Source of the DNA: Triglochin maritima
Lineage: Eukaryota > Streptophyta > Magnoliopsida > Alismatales > Juncaginaceae
Direction: 5' to 3'
Length of the DNA stretch: 64,000 nt
Assembly: GCA_963682175.1 (NCBI GenBank)
Contig: OY821771.1
Coordinates: 41,932,201 to 41,996,200, forward strand
Under the pieces are notes generated by a model that worked only from the letters and a program-made list of their open reading frames with translations, was not told where the DNA came from and ran no database searches. Positions 35,801 through 47,500 of the stretch are shown here, piece after piece. The translations under genes and the position numbers were made by a program. The stretch's first letter is position 1, and each line of letters opens with the position of its first letter.

Positions 35801-35877
35801 TATAAATGCAGACGCCCGACCTAAAATTTGCCCCGCGCCAGACTTACCTCACCGGATGCGTCACCCTCGCCAGACAT
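32875..35877 (-). pseudogene. MULE transposase with FAR1-type, DDE, SWIM and OTU domains; multiply interrupted
   Basis: Three exons on minus are inferred: 35877-35848 (10 codons), 35524-33541 and 33436-32875. In order, the product has an acidic N-terminus and a FAR1-like zinc-binding region (YLRCDRR, CGCRF, HNHRL). The MULE DDE core follows (VICMDSTYKMNKYKMPL, IITDRK, CTWHINKDV), then a SWIM finger with CECAF...CAC. An RG/SG-rich linker leads to a C-terminal OTU cysteine protease domain (DGNCGFRCVA with the catalytic Cys, and a HYICLDL block near the end). Transposase catalyses cut and paste at the TIRs; the OTU part would be a deubiquitinase-like activity if active. Lesions visible are TAG at 34931-34933, a lost base near 34868-34875, a gained base near 34465-34468, TGA at 34253-34255, and a lost base near 33165 in the OTU exon. 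This copy is inactive. Confidence 0.9.
35567..35822. repeat. GC-rich hairpin array in transposase intron 1
   Basis: An array of AGACGCC/GGCGTCT words separated by CCC..GGG spacers, mostly in inverted pairs, fills most of the 323-bp first intron of the transposase gene. It mirrors the array at 29936-30199. Confidence 0.9.
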
Positions 35878-35974
35878 TTTCGTGGTATTTTTACTGATAA
35901 ATTATGAATATACAATACCGTAGGCCTAATTTATAGACACGGGACGATATGAGTATTAAATATATTGTTAAGGT

Positions 35975-36060
35975 CAATTTGGTAATTTCAAGGGGCGATT
36001 TAAGTAGTTTTGGGGCGACGTTTAGTAGACACGGGACGATACGAGTATTACATTTATTGT
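35975..36060 (-). repeat. MULE right TIR
   Basis: The inverse of the left TIR ends at 36060 next to the TSD. A block around TAGACACGGGACGATA occurs twice, at about 35934 and 36026, so the end carries a partial tandem duplication. Confidence 0.88.
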
Positions 36061-36069
36061 GCTTAAAAA

Positions 36070-37079
36070 TAACAACTATGTAAAGTTAAACATCATCGGA
36101 ATCTAAAGAGATTCCACGTGCAAAAGCTAGCTTTTGCAATTTCCGACAAGTACCCAATAGGAAAGGTCCCATTTTTTTTAAAAGATGTATTTAATAATAA
36201 AGATACATGAAATGTGTGTGATAATTTGATTTTTATTTTTGTACTAAATATATTGTTCCTACGTACGAGGGCAAATAAATAATTATACATCTCCTAGTCG
36301 ACTGACTAGATTTGGTTGGAGATTTTTTTGGCAACCACAAGTTGGAGTATTTATGGGCTACCAAGTCGATTCGACTTGGGAGTTGGAAGGGAAGTTGGCA
36401 TCCAAACGACCTCACAACTTGTGGTCAGAGTTTGGTCGACGACTGAGTCTTCAAGTGGGCATCTCAAACGTAACCATAATATATATTTGCTCCCACTCAC
36501 ATAGCTTTTGCATCTATCGTTTTAAGATCATTGTAATATATATTTGTCCCCACTTACCTATTCCCTACCATTAAAAAATATATTCCACGCCTATTTAGGA
36601 TTTATATATGCGTTGTTCGTTATAAAAACTAAATGGTATACACCTATACGGGACATTACACCCACTTCGTAGATAATGTTTATTTTAATTAAATTTAATT
36701 CTTATCTACTTTATTTCCTAATCACTTCAGTTTTTCATCTTGAACATTTGAAACATGAGAATGAACTTGATTGTTGATTTTAATTATCCTAAGAAAAGAA
36801 ATCATCACCCAATTCAGATAATGCAGGAGCGTAGTTAGAAATAAATAAAGTTGCAACACAGAAAGACACATTCACTCCGGTCACGGCCCCCCGTAAAGGA
36901 GGTCGGTCGGTCACGCTGGAAAGCGACCTCCATTTACCAAACCGTAACTTCCACCTTTTCTTCCGGATCTCCACTTCCCTTTTCAAATCGCCCCACTTCG
37001 CGCCTCCCCAACCCTAACCCTAATCCCTCAAACCTCAATCCCCCCTACATAAACCCCGACCCCACTCTCCTTCTCCCCC
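36070..37079. other. intergenic region upstream of the MYB gene
   Basis: There is no supported gene. GCAAAAGCTAGCTTTTGC near 36120 is a perfect 18-bp palindrome. From about 36890 the sequence becomes C-rich and free of long poly-T, fitting the promoter-proximal region and leader of the FLP-like gene. Confidence 0.45.
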
Positions 37080-39788
37080 ATGGCGTCGGATTCCGGGAAG
37101 AAGGACCGCCACATCGTCAGTTGGACTCCCGAGGTGAAATATCTCTTCTTTTTCGGGTTTGATTTTGTGAATTGTGATTTGGGACTGATTCGGGGAGTTT
37201 GTGGCAGGAGGATGCTGTGCTTAGAGAGCAAGTGAGGATTAATGGAACGGAGAAGTGAGATTCATTCGGTGTTGGTTCGCTTTGTTTGTTTGATTGGTGA
37301 AGATTAGTGTTTGATTTTGTGTTATGGTTTTTTTTCTTCTTCTTTTCCACTGCAGTTGGACTTCAATTGCGGCTAAATTCAAGGATAAAACCAGCAGACA
37401 GTGCCGGAGAAGGTTTGTTAATGTTGTGTTTTGTCGTCTCGGTTCGATTTTCGTTTATTCTGTAGTGTTCGGTGCGTAAGAGTTGCTGTTTGTATGTGTG
37501 CAGATGGTATACGTATTTAAATACGGATTGCAAGAAAGGTGAATGGTCGGCCGAAGAAGACAAGTTACTATGTGAGGTAACAAGCGGATGTGTACATGTT
37601 GACACACTGTCTTTTGTTTTTTTCTCCGTTTACGTCGTAGCTAGTTTTCGGGCTGAATTGTGTCGTAATATTTTGTGAATTTTGAAATTCATAGTGGGAA
37701 CTGTAATGTCTTTTGTCGGACTTCGTTAGCGGAGTAGTGGTATAAAAAAAAGAGGGTCAATAGGTCTGGAGTCTGGACTTGATGTTTCTTGGCTATTGCT
37801 TGTTTGCAGGCTCAAAAGAAATATGGTAATAGATGGACTGAAATTTCAAAAGTAGTTTCAGGCAGGTAACTCCTCTTGATGATCTCTCTTCTTTTGTGCA
37901 TATCATTTACATGTTTGACCTAAGAAAAAAAGAATTACCATAATGTCATAGTTATGTGTGTTGTTGTTCACTGTGTCAGCAGAACTGATAATGCTGTTAA
38001 GAACCGGTTTAATACCCTCAGGAAGAAAAGAGCAAAGACAGAGATATCAATAAATGAGAATGATGTTGCATTGGTTGACGTAAGTAACCAGAATGTCACA
38101 TGGCATAATGCCTCCACTGTTCTTGGAACTTCAGAATCATCATCAAAGAAGATAAGGTTTACATACATACAACATTTATCGTTAAGAAATATTCAGTAAT
38201 TTTCCAATATTCCCTTTAATTAGGTGTCACATTTACTCACATATCTGACTTACAGGTCTTACATTTCTGATGACAAAGAAAATCATTACGGAAATGAAAG
38301 TTTATATGTTCAATGTGGAAAAATGAAGGAAGTTTCTAGGTACCCGCTTGCAGTGATCACCCAAAATGCAGAGAGCACTAGCAGTTCAGCAACACAACAT
38401 TATGATCTAAACTTAGAAAAAGACAACTTAAGTGAAAGTATATAAAGTTTATCTCGGATTGTTTTTCTTCTGGTCATTCACATATTCATTTAAAAAGGGA
38501 AAATCCGTTGATATGTTTGTTTTGTGCAATGACAGAACCAAAGAGTGATTCTGAGTGTTCTTTCCTTAGAAGGGATGACCCCAGATTTAGTGCTCTGCTG
38601 GGACAGGCCGATTTGCTTACCACACTTGCTAAAAAAGTAAATTGTGACAACTCCAGTGAGAGTCTTGAAGAAGCTTGGAAGGTGCTTACCTCAAACCTAA
38701 GAAACATTATTTCCTTACAAGATTTTTTTTGTATACTTCCATTACCTGTCTGAGTCAAACCTGTTATGGACCTCAGGAACTTCGGGATTACTTATTCCGA
38801 ACTGGGGAATACAAATTACTGGATGATGACTTGTCTAATCTTGATTTCCTGCTTGACAACTTCAAGGATTTGATTGATGATTTTAGTCAAAGTGATAAGG
38901 AAGTTGATCCCGAAGTGAGGTGGCACCATGGACTACTTAAAAATTTAAGTTCAATGCCTTTTCTTTCTGTTAGCAGACTAACTTTTCAATATTTAGGCAA
39001 TCGGAGCTTCAAATTAACATTACCAGTGTTGGAACGACAGCCCCCTCAAATGCTCTAGCTTGTGTAGCAGAACAGTACAAGAAATGCTTGGAAAATCCTG
39101 ATCACACAGTCGTAGGTGGAAATGAGGATGGACCATACCATGGCACAATCATAAATGAAGGTAGTACATATATCGAAATTATTTACAATGTTTTCAGTGG
39201 ACAAATCGGTTACCCTAGATGATAGTGTTTCAACAAAATATTTGCTAATTGTGTACAAATAAGTGATAAATAATTACTGGCTTGCGGAAATGACAGAAAC
39301 TCATCGAACCACTTCTACCCTACCAAACTGCAATGAAGTGAAAGAAACTACAGGTTCCACTTCTGCTCATATCCAATATGGTTCACCTGTTCAAACTGTC
39401 CCACTTTTCCGGTCTTTCGCCGAGGTTATTCCAAGCCCACAATTTACTGCAAGTGTAAGTTTCCTTTCATGAAGTAGCATCTTTATTATCTCTTACATCT
39501 TTATATTTATCAACAATGTGCATTTAATTACTTGCAACAATGTAAAATCGATGGGCCTAGTATTGTAATCCATGTAATTAGAAACAAAACATCAGCATCA
39601 TACTTAGTAGGTGATCAACTCTTCTCTTTTTTCCCTTTGGGATTTCTTGCTCAATCAAATTTATTTTGTTATGTGATCTACAGGAGAGGCAATTTTTGTT
39701 GAATCTACTTGATTTGTCTCCTCCGAACTCCGGGGGTAAAAATTCTCAACAGCCAATGTGCAAACGGTCACTCCTTCATATGCTCTGA
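37080..39788 (+). CDS. FLP: FOUR LIPS/MYB88-type R2R3-MYB transcription factor
   Basis: Nuclear DNA-binding protein. In Arabidopsis FLP (MYB124) and MYB88 stop divisions of the guard mother cell and act in root gravitropism and female meiosis. I infer 12 exons: 37080-37133, 37208-37254, 37356-37412, 37504-37576, 37810-37865, 37983-38156, 38256-38437, 38536-38681, 38777-38914, 38977-39160, 39297-39454, 39684-39788. They join in frame to 457 residues, within the usual range for the family. Repeat R2 has Trp at 15, 35 and 54; R3 has Trp 67, Trp 86 and Phe 105. The segments TENW, KDKTSRQCRRRWYTYLN, DCKKGEWS and GRTDNAVKNRF are diagnostic of this atypical clade. C-terminal blocks conserved with FLP include SALLGQADLLTTLAKKVN, PLFRSFAEVIPSPQF, and the end with CKRSLLHML. 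No lesion was seen. Junctions in the later exons are less certain than in the MYB part. Confidence 0.95.
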
Positions 39789-40510
39789 TCACTTGGAAAT
39801 TTCCAAAAGTTTCTTCAGCATCCCCACTCTATCTGTTCAGTTGTTCATGTCTCATTTGTACCTTTAGTTCTCCTCCAGCAAAGCCCGGGAGCCTCTGGAG
39901 TTTTTCTCCTTAACAGTTATATTTCCTATTTCATCTGTCACCACCTTGTTTTATCAAAAGGTGTATTATATGGTTAGGTATTGCACGGTTGCATTCCTAA
40001 CTAGGTCCAACTTGTCTTTGTGAAGTTTTCCACCAGATTGTGTCTGTGTCTTCTCTTTGGTGTCTAGCCCAAAGTATTTTTTTCGTCCTGTCTTTCCACC
40101 TCCTACTCTAGTCATTTGTGTATACACGAAGATGTCCTGCATTCTTACCATAAAGCCACAAAAGTGAGGAGTTTACGGTGTTTCAGCTGTTCAAATGTAT
40201 TTGTAGTGATTCTTTGGCTTGGTGTGTAACTCATACAATAAGTATTTTGTTATAATTTTTGTGTAGCTATCATTTGTACACAATTTGTGGCCTCAGGTGT
40301 AACCGTGTAAGTTGTAAAAGTCCGTGACGTTCGTTTGGTCGCTTGATTTGTGTCATGTGTGCGTGTCAACTTGTATTTGAGAGCGTGTGCCGTGTGGTAC
40401 CAAATAATAGCTCGATATGGGTGTTGTGGCAAGGATCATGTTTGTTTCAAATTGCATCTTTGTTCTGTTCATGATATTTATTTACTTGTAGATCATCTAC
40501 TTAGTTTTGA
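39789..40510. other. 3' region of the FLP-like gene
   Basis: T-rich DNA after the stop, with AATAAG and similar A-rich words near 40217, compatible with a 3' untranslated region. No other gene was seen. Confidence 0.45.
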
Positions 40511-40511
40511 A

Positions 40512-40680
40512 CAATGTTTTAAAAACCAAATCGAATTGTAAACTGAAAACAACCCGGTTTAGTTCAAAGAGGTCAAACCGACGGTTCAACATGGTCTAAC
40601 AATTGGCGATGTTAGCATGATATTAGCATTTTGTGAATCGGAAGTTGAACCGAACCAATTCCATAACGATGAACTAGCTT
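40512..40680. repeat. degenerate copy of the hAT MITE family seen at 62214
   Basis: It starts CAATGTTTTAAAAACCAAAT, close to the CAAGGTTTTAAAAACCGG end of the element at 62214-62866. It continues with the same GGTTCAACC/CCGAACCAATT words. I found no clear right end or TSD, so it is probably truncated. Confidence 0.55.
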
Positions 40681-40883
40681 TAAGATAAACATATATCTTA
40701 AGATAAAATAGTTTACATTTTCGAACCAAGAAACACTTGGTTTTTGTTCAGATAAAGAGGAGAAGAAAAAAAGTCTATAAATAATGTAAAATTCAAACTA
40801 CGTTGCTTTCAACATAGAAATAACTATAAGAGTGTTCTCAACACTCTAAATACCATAATTTTAGTGATCTTTCCGCTTAACCC

Positions 40884-40970
40884 CACATGCTAAGCATTCA
40901 ACAAAATGAACCACACATACTAGGCATTCAACAAAATCAACTACACATACTAGGCATTCAAAAAAAACCC
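40884..40970. repeat. tandem repeat, 3 copies of about 30 bp
   Basis: Three units of the form CACATACTAGGCATTCAACA follow each other with few changes. Confidence 0.85.
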
Positions 40971-41267
40971 TTAAAGAATTTGAATTTTGTGGAGTTGGGA
41001 CCGATGACTATAAGTGGGGGTAGACTATTGGAGTTGGGACTAACGATGCACATGTGGAGTCAGGGTGAAGTTGGGACTAAGGAAAGAGGAGTCGGGGGTG
41101 GAATCGGGACAGAGAAGACGAGAGTGGACCGGTAGGGTCAGGTCCGAGAGGTAGATTGTGGGGGTTGGAGGAGCCTCGTGAACCTATCAACTTACATCCA
41201 CCGGTTAGGATCATTTTCCCCCTCCAAAGAAACCAACTTCATTCAGGAAGTTATAAATAAAAATGAG

Positions 41268-41273
41268 AAAAAA
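41268..41273 (-). terminator. Pol III terminator of tRNA-His
   Basis: Six A on the plus strand give a T6 run immediately 3' of the tRNA on the minus strand, the usual RNA polymerase III stop. Confidence 0.8.
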
Positions 41274-41345
41274 TGTGGCTGCTGGGATTCGAGCCCAGGT
41301 CTCCACGGCCACAACGTGGAATTCTTACCACTAAACTACAGCCAC
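41274..41345 (-). tRNA. tRNA-His: tRNA-His (anticodon GTG)
   Basis: On minus, the 72-nt cloverleaf begins GTGGCTG and ends CAGCCAC plus discriminator A, a 7-bp acceptor stem. The anticodon stem CCACG/CGTGG encloses TTGTGGC, giving anticodon GTG. The T arm is CTGGG-CTCGAAT-CCCAG. No intron is present. The internal A box lies in the D-arm region and the B box is GCTCGAATCCC, one base from the usual GTTCGAATCCC. This sequence agrees with what I know of cytosolic plant tRNA-His. The gene lies 180 bp upstream of a tRNA pseudouridine synthase gene on the opposite strand. Confidence 0.96.
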
Positions 41346-41524
41346 TGGTTGTGGTAATTATCAACTCACTAAATATATAATATAAAATGAAAACCTTCGG
41401 AATTGGACCAAATATTGGAAGAACAATCCACGCATATTAATTTGGATTTGATAAGTTCCCATATTCGTAGTTTTGTTGTGTTTTGGGTCCTTACGATCTT
41501 GTTCCCCAACAGAGGCGGCCGGCC

Positions 41525-44500
41525 ATGGAAGCCTCGAATCCCAGCAGCACAGACGACGTGAGCCTACTAAAATCTCGCGTGCACACCCTAACCCGACGAG
41601 TCGAGGTAAATAAACCCTCCTCCCCCCCACTCGTTACACCAACCCTGGTTTCTGAATTCTGATCGTTTCCCTACTCCTCCAGGAATTGGAACGCCAGAAT
41701 AGGCTCCTCCTCTCGTCCGCGTCCACTTGCCCTCGCTGCTCCAATGTCACTCCTCCATCCTTTTATTCTACATTTTTAAACCTTTTCGTGTATTCTATCA
41801 AGCTTTCACATGATTTCTGTGTTTAGATTTAGTAACTTAAACGCTGTTGTTTCGTAGTGGAATGATATGCGTCTTTTGAGTGGAAGATTATGGATCATAA
41901 ATTAAACAATATAGTTCAGTATGCTCCTATCCCTATGCTATGTGTAATATTGATCCTTGAAATTAGATTTGTGACAAAAACGTTTCGTGTATTCTTCTTG
42001 TAACTTAATTTCCTTTCCACAGTGATTTTATTTGTGCTTTATTTTATTTATAAATTGTAACTAGTGTTCTCCCTTGCAAGATTATTCTGCGCTTAATGGA
42101 TATGTGGTGTTTTTTGTCTTTCTTTATTACTTTGCAGATAAAAGTCATAATAGATTAACTTATCAATTAGAAACATTTACCTAAAGACACGTGACTGTAT
42201 TAAATAAAACTCAGATTTGACGAGGTCCTGTGAGTAATGCATAGCCCTTAGGATTCTCGATTTTTTTTAGTTTTCTTTGTTTCTGAATATTGTTTGATCA
42301 GGTTTTTGCTTCTGGTGAGGATGCCATAGCTTTGCCTTCTGAAGCTGCTTTATCTCATGAATCCCTACAGGAAGCAACTTGTAGTCAATTTCACACCATG
42401 GAAACAGAATCAGTAACTCCAAATATTGCTATCCCTGCAATTCGTTCTGGCTCTGCTAACAACCAAGGTGGGTGACGCTGATAATACTGATTCCTGAAAG
42501 GACCGAAACACGCACCTTAACAAGGCATTTGACAGAAGCATCGTAACATGAACTAGATATAGGTCAAGGGTCGCTTTACCGGGTTGTAGATATATTCTGG
42601 CATTTAATTATTGTTTAATTTTTTTTGGCATAGGGTGCCGCACACCTTTGGCAATATGCACATATGTTACCTTAATTTTCTGTGTTTATTCAATTCAATA
42701 ATTTGATTGTTCTTATTTCTTAAACATGGGCATTTCAGTTAAAAAACTGCAGTTTACTTGAAAACTGAAACATGATAATCTCGATCTGTTATTTTTTGAA
42801 CTGACAATCGAGTCAATTGTTCATATTTATAAATTTTAATCATTGAAAGTGCTGCCCTTCCGTTTCTGATGTCGAGCACGTGGCATCTGCCCTCCAGAAC
42901 CATTTTTATTCCTTGCATGCTTGCAGGTTGCCAAGTGAAACCTATGAACCATGAGAAGAAAAGATATGTTGCCTTGAAGATAATGTATTTTGGTCAAAGG
43001 TCTAAAAGCTTTGGTTCTCATTAAATTTTTCCTTATTCCCTATTGTATCTAGTTAATTGAGACAACGAGAATATGAAACTTGGTGTTTTTGTTCAGGTTT
43101 TATGGTTTTGCTTCAGAAGCACATATGGATCCAACTATTGAGGTGTCTTTCTCTTTCTTTTCCATATCTTTTCCCCATGGAATGAAATTTCATCGCAATT
43201 CCCTCGTTTTCATTTTGCTTTTCTCATCTACACAATGTTTGGAATTATGAAGGCCATATATTGAACTTAGCGATTTTTATTTGGGGTGGGGGTATTATCG
43301 ATATTTTTATCCCCCATGTTTGAATTTTGTACAGGTCTTCATTTCAAAGTACCACCTATTCTCCCTATAGATGTGTAATTATTTTATTGATATACTTTGA
43401 TAGAGATGTATTGCGTATAGCCCCTAACACATTTTACGGTCTTACCTAGTCTATTTAAAGATAATTAAAAATTTATTTGTGGTGCATGCTGTTGTACCAA
43501 AATATGATAGTGAGACATTGAACTCATGGTTTTTCGGCAGATAGATCAGCCTTGCTGATTTATTCAGTTCTTTATGACTCTTCTGCATTTTATCTTGTAT
43601 GACACATTATTATACAGTTTCTTTTATTTTTGTATTTTTTTGTCTCCTTTTCAAATTTGAAATTTTCTTAGCATGGTTCTGTATTTAAGCTTGAACGGAA
43701 ATCATGTGTAATGTTGCTTGAGAAATTATGATTCATAACTGAAGAAGGTTGATTCATCCGTAAGGTTCAATCTATATCTCCTCGTTTTGTGGTGTCCTCA
43801 TAATAGATGTTACCTTTTCTCAGTCTGAAATCTTCAAGGCACTTGAGAAGACGAAGTTTTTGGTTTGCAAGAGGGAAAATTCAAATTACTCGAGGTGTGG
43901 GAGGACAGACAAGGGAGTTTCCTCCACTGGCCAGGTACTCCAAACATTGGGTGAAGCTATTTATTTTGTTGGTTTGGTTAATGATTTCGATTATCAAAAA
44001 ATTGAGCAACCATTGGGAGCAAGGGGGGGGGGGGGGGGGGGGATTGACTTCTTAGAGTTTAGTTAGTGTCAGTAACGGTTGTTGAAAATTATGTCATTAT
44101 TAGAAGCTGATGGAAAGTTGTATTTATTTTTGCACAGCATGTCTTTATCTTGCTTAATCTATTTAAAATTTTCTTTTAACAATATTTTAATTTGCTATGT
44201 TTTATATATTCTTCTATTACATTAGTAAGTAAGAAGACTGGAGTACAAACTTCTTGACACTCATTTTGCTGGAAGAAGTGAAATTGTGTACTAGATGTGC
44301 ACGAAGATAATACTGAAAGATGGGGGGTGGGGGGCATAAGATGGCCACAAGCTCCAACAAACGAAATAAATACGGTTAATGTGCAACTTTGGATACATTA
44401 CCAGTTACAGAGAAAAAAAATAGTCTAATTAGAAAATTAAAACAAAGGACTATTTTGACCTCCCCCCCAATTACTAGCGATACTTTCCTTTTGACTGAAG

Positions 44501-47500
44501 TTCCATGATCCTCCTTGATTTGGTTTGCTGATTGTGTCTTGTTTGGTTCTCTCCATGTCACATTGTGTTGACCTGGTTTCCTCTATCTTTACATTGATGT
44601 CATGTCTTTCTTTTTGGGTAGCGTATGCCACATTTCAAACAGTCCCTACATTTAATTCTATCACATTATATGTTAACTTGATTGGTGCAGGTGATTTCTT
44701 TGTTTGTGCGGTCAAATTTCAGAGATGCCGATGCTTCTGAAGATACGTATGGTTTGTGGTTACCCTTTCTGCTCTATACTATGATAAAATAAAGTAAACA
44801 GCTGTTGTTGTTTTCAAAAAGCAGCGTTACTTTTCCATCCTGCTCATTATTGTATTTACCTACTTTTTCCTTTTTACACAAAAGACAGTCTTCAGCAACT
44901 ACATTCCTTGGCTGCTTATTTTTCTATTGTACTGATCACAGAGAGAGAAATTGATTATGTAAAGGTGCTTAATCGTACCCTTCCAAAAGATATTCGAGTC
45001 ATGGGCTGGTGTCCTGTGGCAACTAATTTTCATGCAAGGTTTTCCTTTTTAACATTTGTGTCATCTATGTTGCTTTTCTGAGGATGATATGATAGCATGT
45101 ATTGCTTTCTTATGTTGCAGATTTAGCTGCCTTGGTAGGGAATACAAGTACTTTTTTTGGAAAGGTGCACTTGATATAGTGGTAGGTGCATCATGCAATA
45201 CTAGAAAGATCTGTTGAGATGTTAGTAAGTTATTAGGTATAGTTTATATTGTGCGTCTTCATCCTTTTTCCCCCTTGACAATCAGGCAATGCAGATGGCA
45301 GCTCAGAAGCTCGTTGGGGAGCATGACTTTAGAAACTTCTGTAAGATGGATGCTGCAAATGTCAGCAACTATAAACGTAAAATCACATTTGTCAAAATCT
45401 CTTCTTGCACTGAAAGGTGATTATTACCATATTTGATTATGTATTCAGTGGAAGATTTAGGTTTAAAATGGAATAAATAAACAAATGATTTGTATCTTTT
45501 TGTTTTTCATTTACCATTCATTTTGAGTTTCTTGATTGCATGGGATAAGCTGCTGGTCCGTCCCTTCTATAATTTTGTGGACAGTCCTCAAATTTCATCT
45601 GGAATTTAACCCTCTTTATTTTTAGTCATACACCAATCCGCGTAGACTTGCTTTACTTCCAAAGGTTCAGAAAATTATGTCTGTGGTTTTATGTCTGGTC
45701 TCAACTCAAGGTATTCACCTTTCTGGGCATAATGTACTGGAGTTTGACAGTATCCCTTCCTCAATTTCTTTGTTCCTCCAATTGGATCTATTTCCATTAT
45801 TTATTTTGCACTGCGTAAGAGTCACAACAGGTCTCATATGTAATAAGCTTGACATTTGGACTTTAAGTCTACTATATTCTTTGGTGTCTGCTCTTAAATG
45901 CTTTTGAAAGTTTATTTCTAGCTTTTGAGGTTGATATGAACAATAAATAGTTTGTGCTCCCTTTTTGTATGCAAAGCAAATTTGCATAATTCCCTCATTT
46001 GTTAGGTTGTAATAGGGAAATAGATGGCCCACTTCCTCTAATTTTAAAAGGTAAAACTTCGAAGGAGTTTCTTCTCAGGTGCATATATCCATTTGTATGT
46101 GTAATCTCTTATATTTTTTATTGGTCAAAAAATTGTGAAACACTTCCGTAATTTTGCAAGTTATACCTCCCCTGTACATTCCAATCAAATTTATAATATT
46201 TTCATGTGCTGTCTATAGGTCATGTGATGATGAGTTGCATGCGATAACCATCCGTGGCAGTGCCTTTCTGTGGCACCAAGTTCGATGTATGGTGGCCATA
46301 CTATTTATGATTGGTCAAGGTCTTGAATCACCCACTGTGCGTATGTGATCTTCATCTGAAATTAATTCCATTAACTTGTTCCAATTTTGAGTATGTTTTG
46401 ACTTTTTTGCATACTTAAGTGGAAGTAGGAGGTGTTTTGACCACATTTTTGCAATCTTTTGTTTTGTCCTTTAATCAACCTTAAAGCATTGCTGCATGTA
46501 TGGTAGGGTTGAGGTTTGGTGATTTTTAGGCTTATGATTAGTCAAGATCTTGAATTACCCAGTGTGCGTTTACGTTTTCCAACTGATTTTTTATTTATGA
46601 GGGTTCCATTTGGAAGTATGTGGAACAGTGGAAGCAGGAGGGATTTATATGGACATGTTAAACCACATTTGAGTAATCTTTTCTTTTTGTCACTTTTAAT
46701 CAACTTTTAATGTGTTGCTGCATTTGTAGGGTTGAGGTGATGATTCTTAGGCTCAGATTTGCTTTTTATCGTGGACGACAACATCAAGTGTGATTGTTAT
46801 TAGGTTCAGAATGAATTATGATCGAGGACAATAAGGACCCCGAAAAGCTCAAGCGGGTCGGTCTTTTTTTAGGAATGGTGAATCACAGGCTTATGATGTT
46901 TGTGTGCGTTCATGATGTATTTATTGCAGATAAAATTAGCTGCACAGTAATATAGGGTTTCCAAATTAGATATGACATGTGTCTTTTTTCAAATATTTTG
47001 AAGAAACCCCCATCCAAGTATGTGTTTATATTTAATTATCTATAAATCCTTCTTTAGTTGAGTGTTTTTGTTAAAATATTGTCAAGTTCCTACTCAGAGT
47101 ATTTCGATTTGTTGTCTCTGTTACAGTGTGCTCATGAAAGGATTTTATATTGTGATCTTGTCGTCTGAATAAATGACTTTTTCCATTTGTTTTGTACTAC
47201 CTGATGCACCTTCTGAAGAAACAATTGCCATGCAGTTAATTGATATGCTATTGGATACCATTAAGGTTCCTAGAAAGCCTCAATATGCCATGGCACCTGA
47301 TTTGCCTCTTGTTCTTCGATCTTGTGAATTTGAAGACGTCAAGTATTTCTGCTCACCAGGTATTCTAGTTTTTATTGCGTTTCAAATACCATCATGGTGT
47401 GAGTGCTTTTTTTCTTGCTTTTCATTTTTTTATCCTTCCAGCAGATAATTTGTGCACTCATTATACGATCATAGACTATATAGATTTTGTCAGTAGCAAG

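Larger units (their letters stand above)
29683..36060. mobile_element. Mutator-like element (MULE) with convergent PMD and transposase-OTU genes, TSD GCTTAAAAA
   Basis: The 6,378-bp element is flanked by a perfect 9-bp TSD, GCTTAAAAA (29674-29682 and 36061-36069), as expected of Mutator. The termini ACAATCAAT and ACAATAAAT lead into a 51-bp TIR block, 29707-29757 against 35975-36025, with three mismatches. Two genes point inward from the ends: a plant mobile domain gene on plus and a FAR1/MULE/SWIM/OTU transposase on minus. Each begins with a tiny exon followed by an intron that holds a GC-rich hairpin array. The layout copies that of maize MuDR, with mudrA and mudrB convergent. The perfect TSD suggests a fairly recent insertion, but both genes contain disabling changes. 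Confidence 0.95.
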
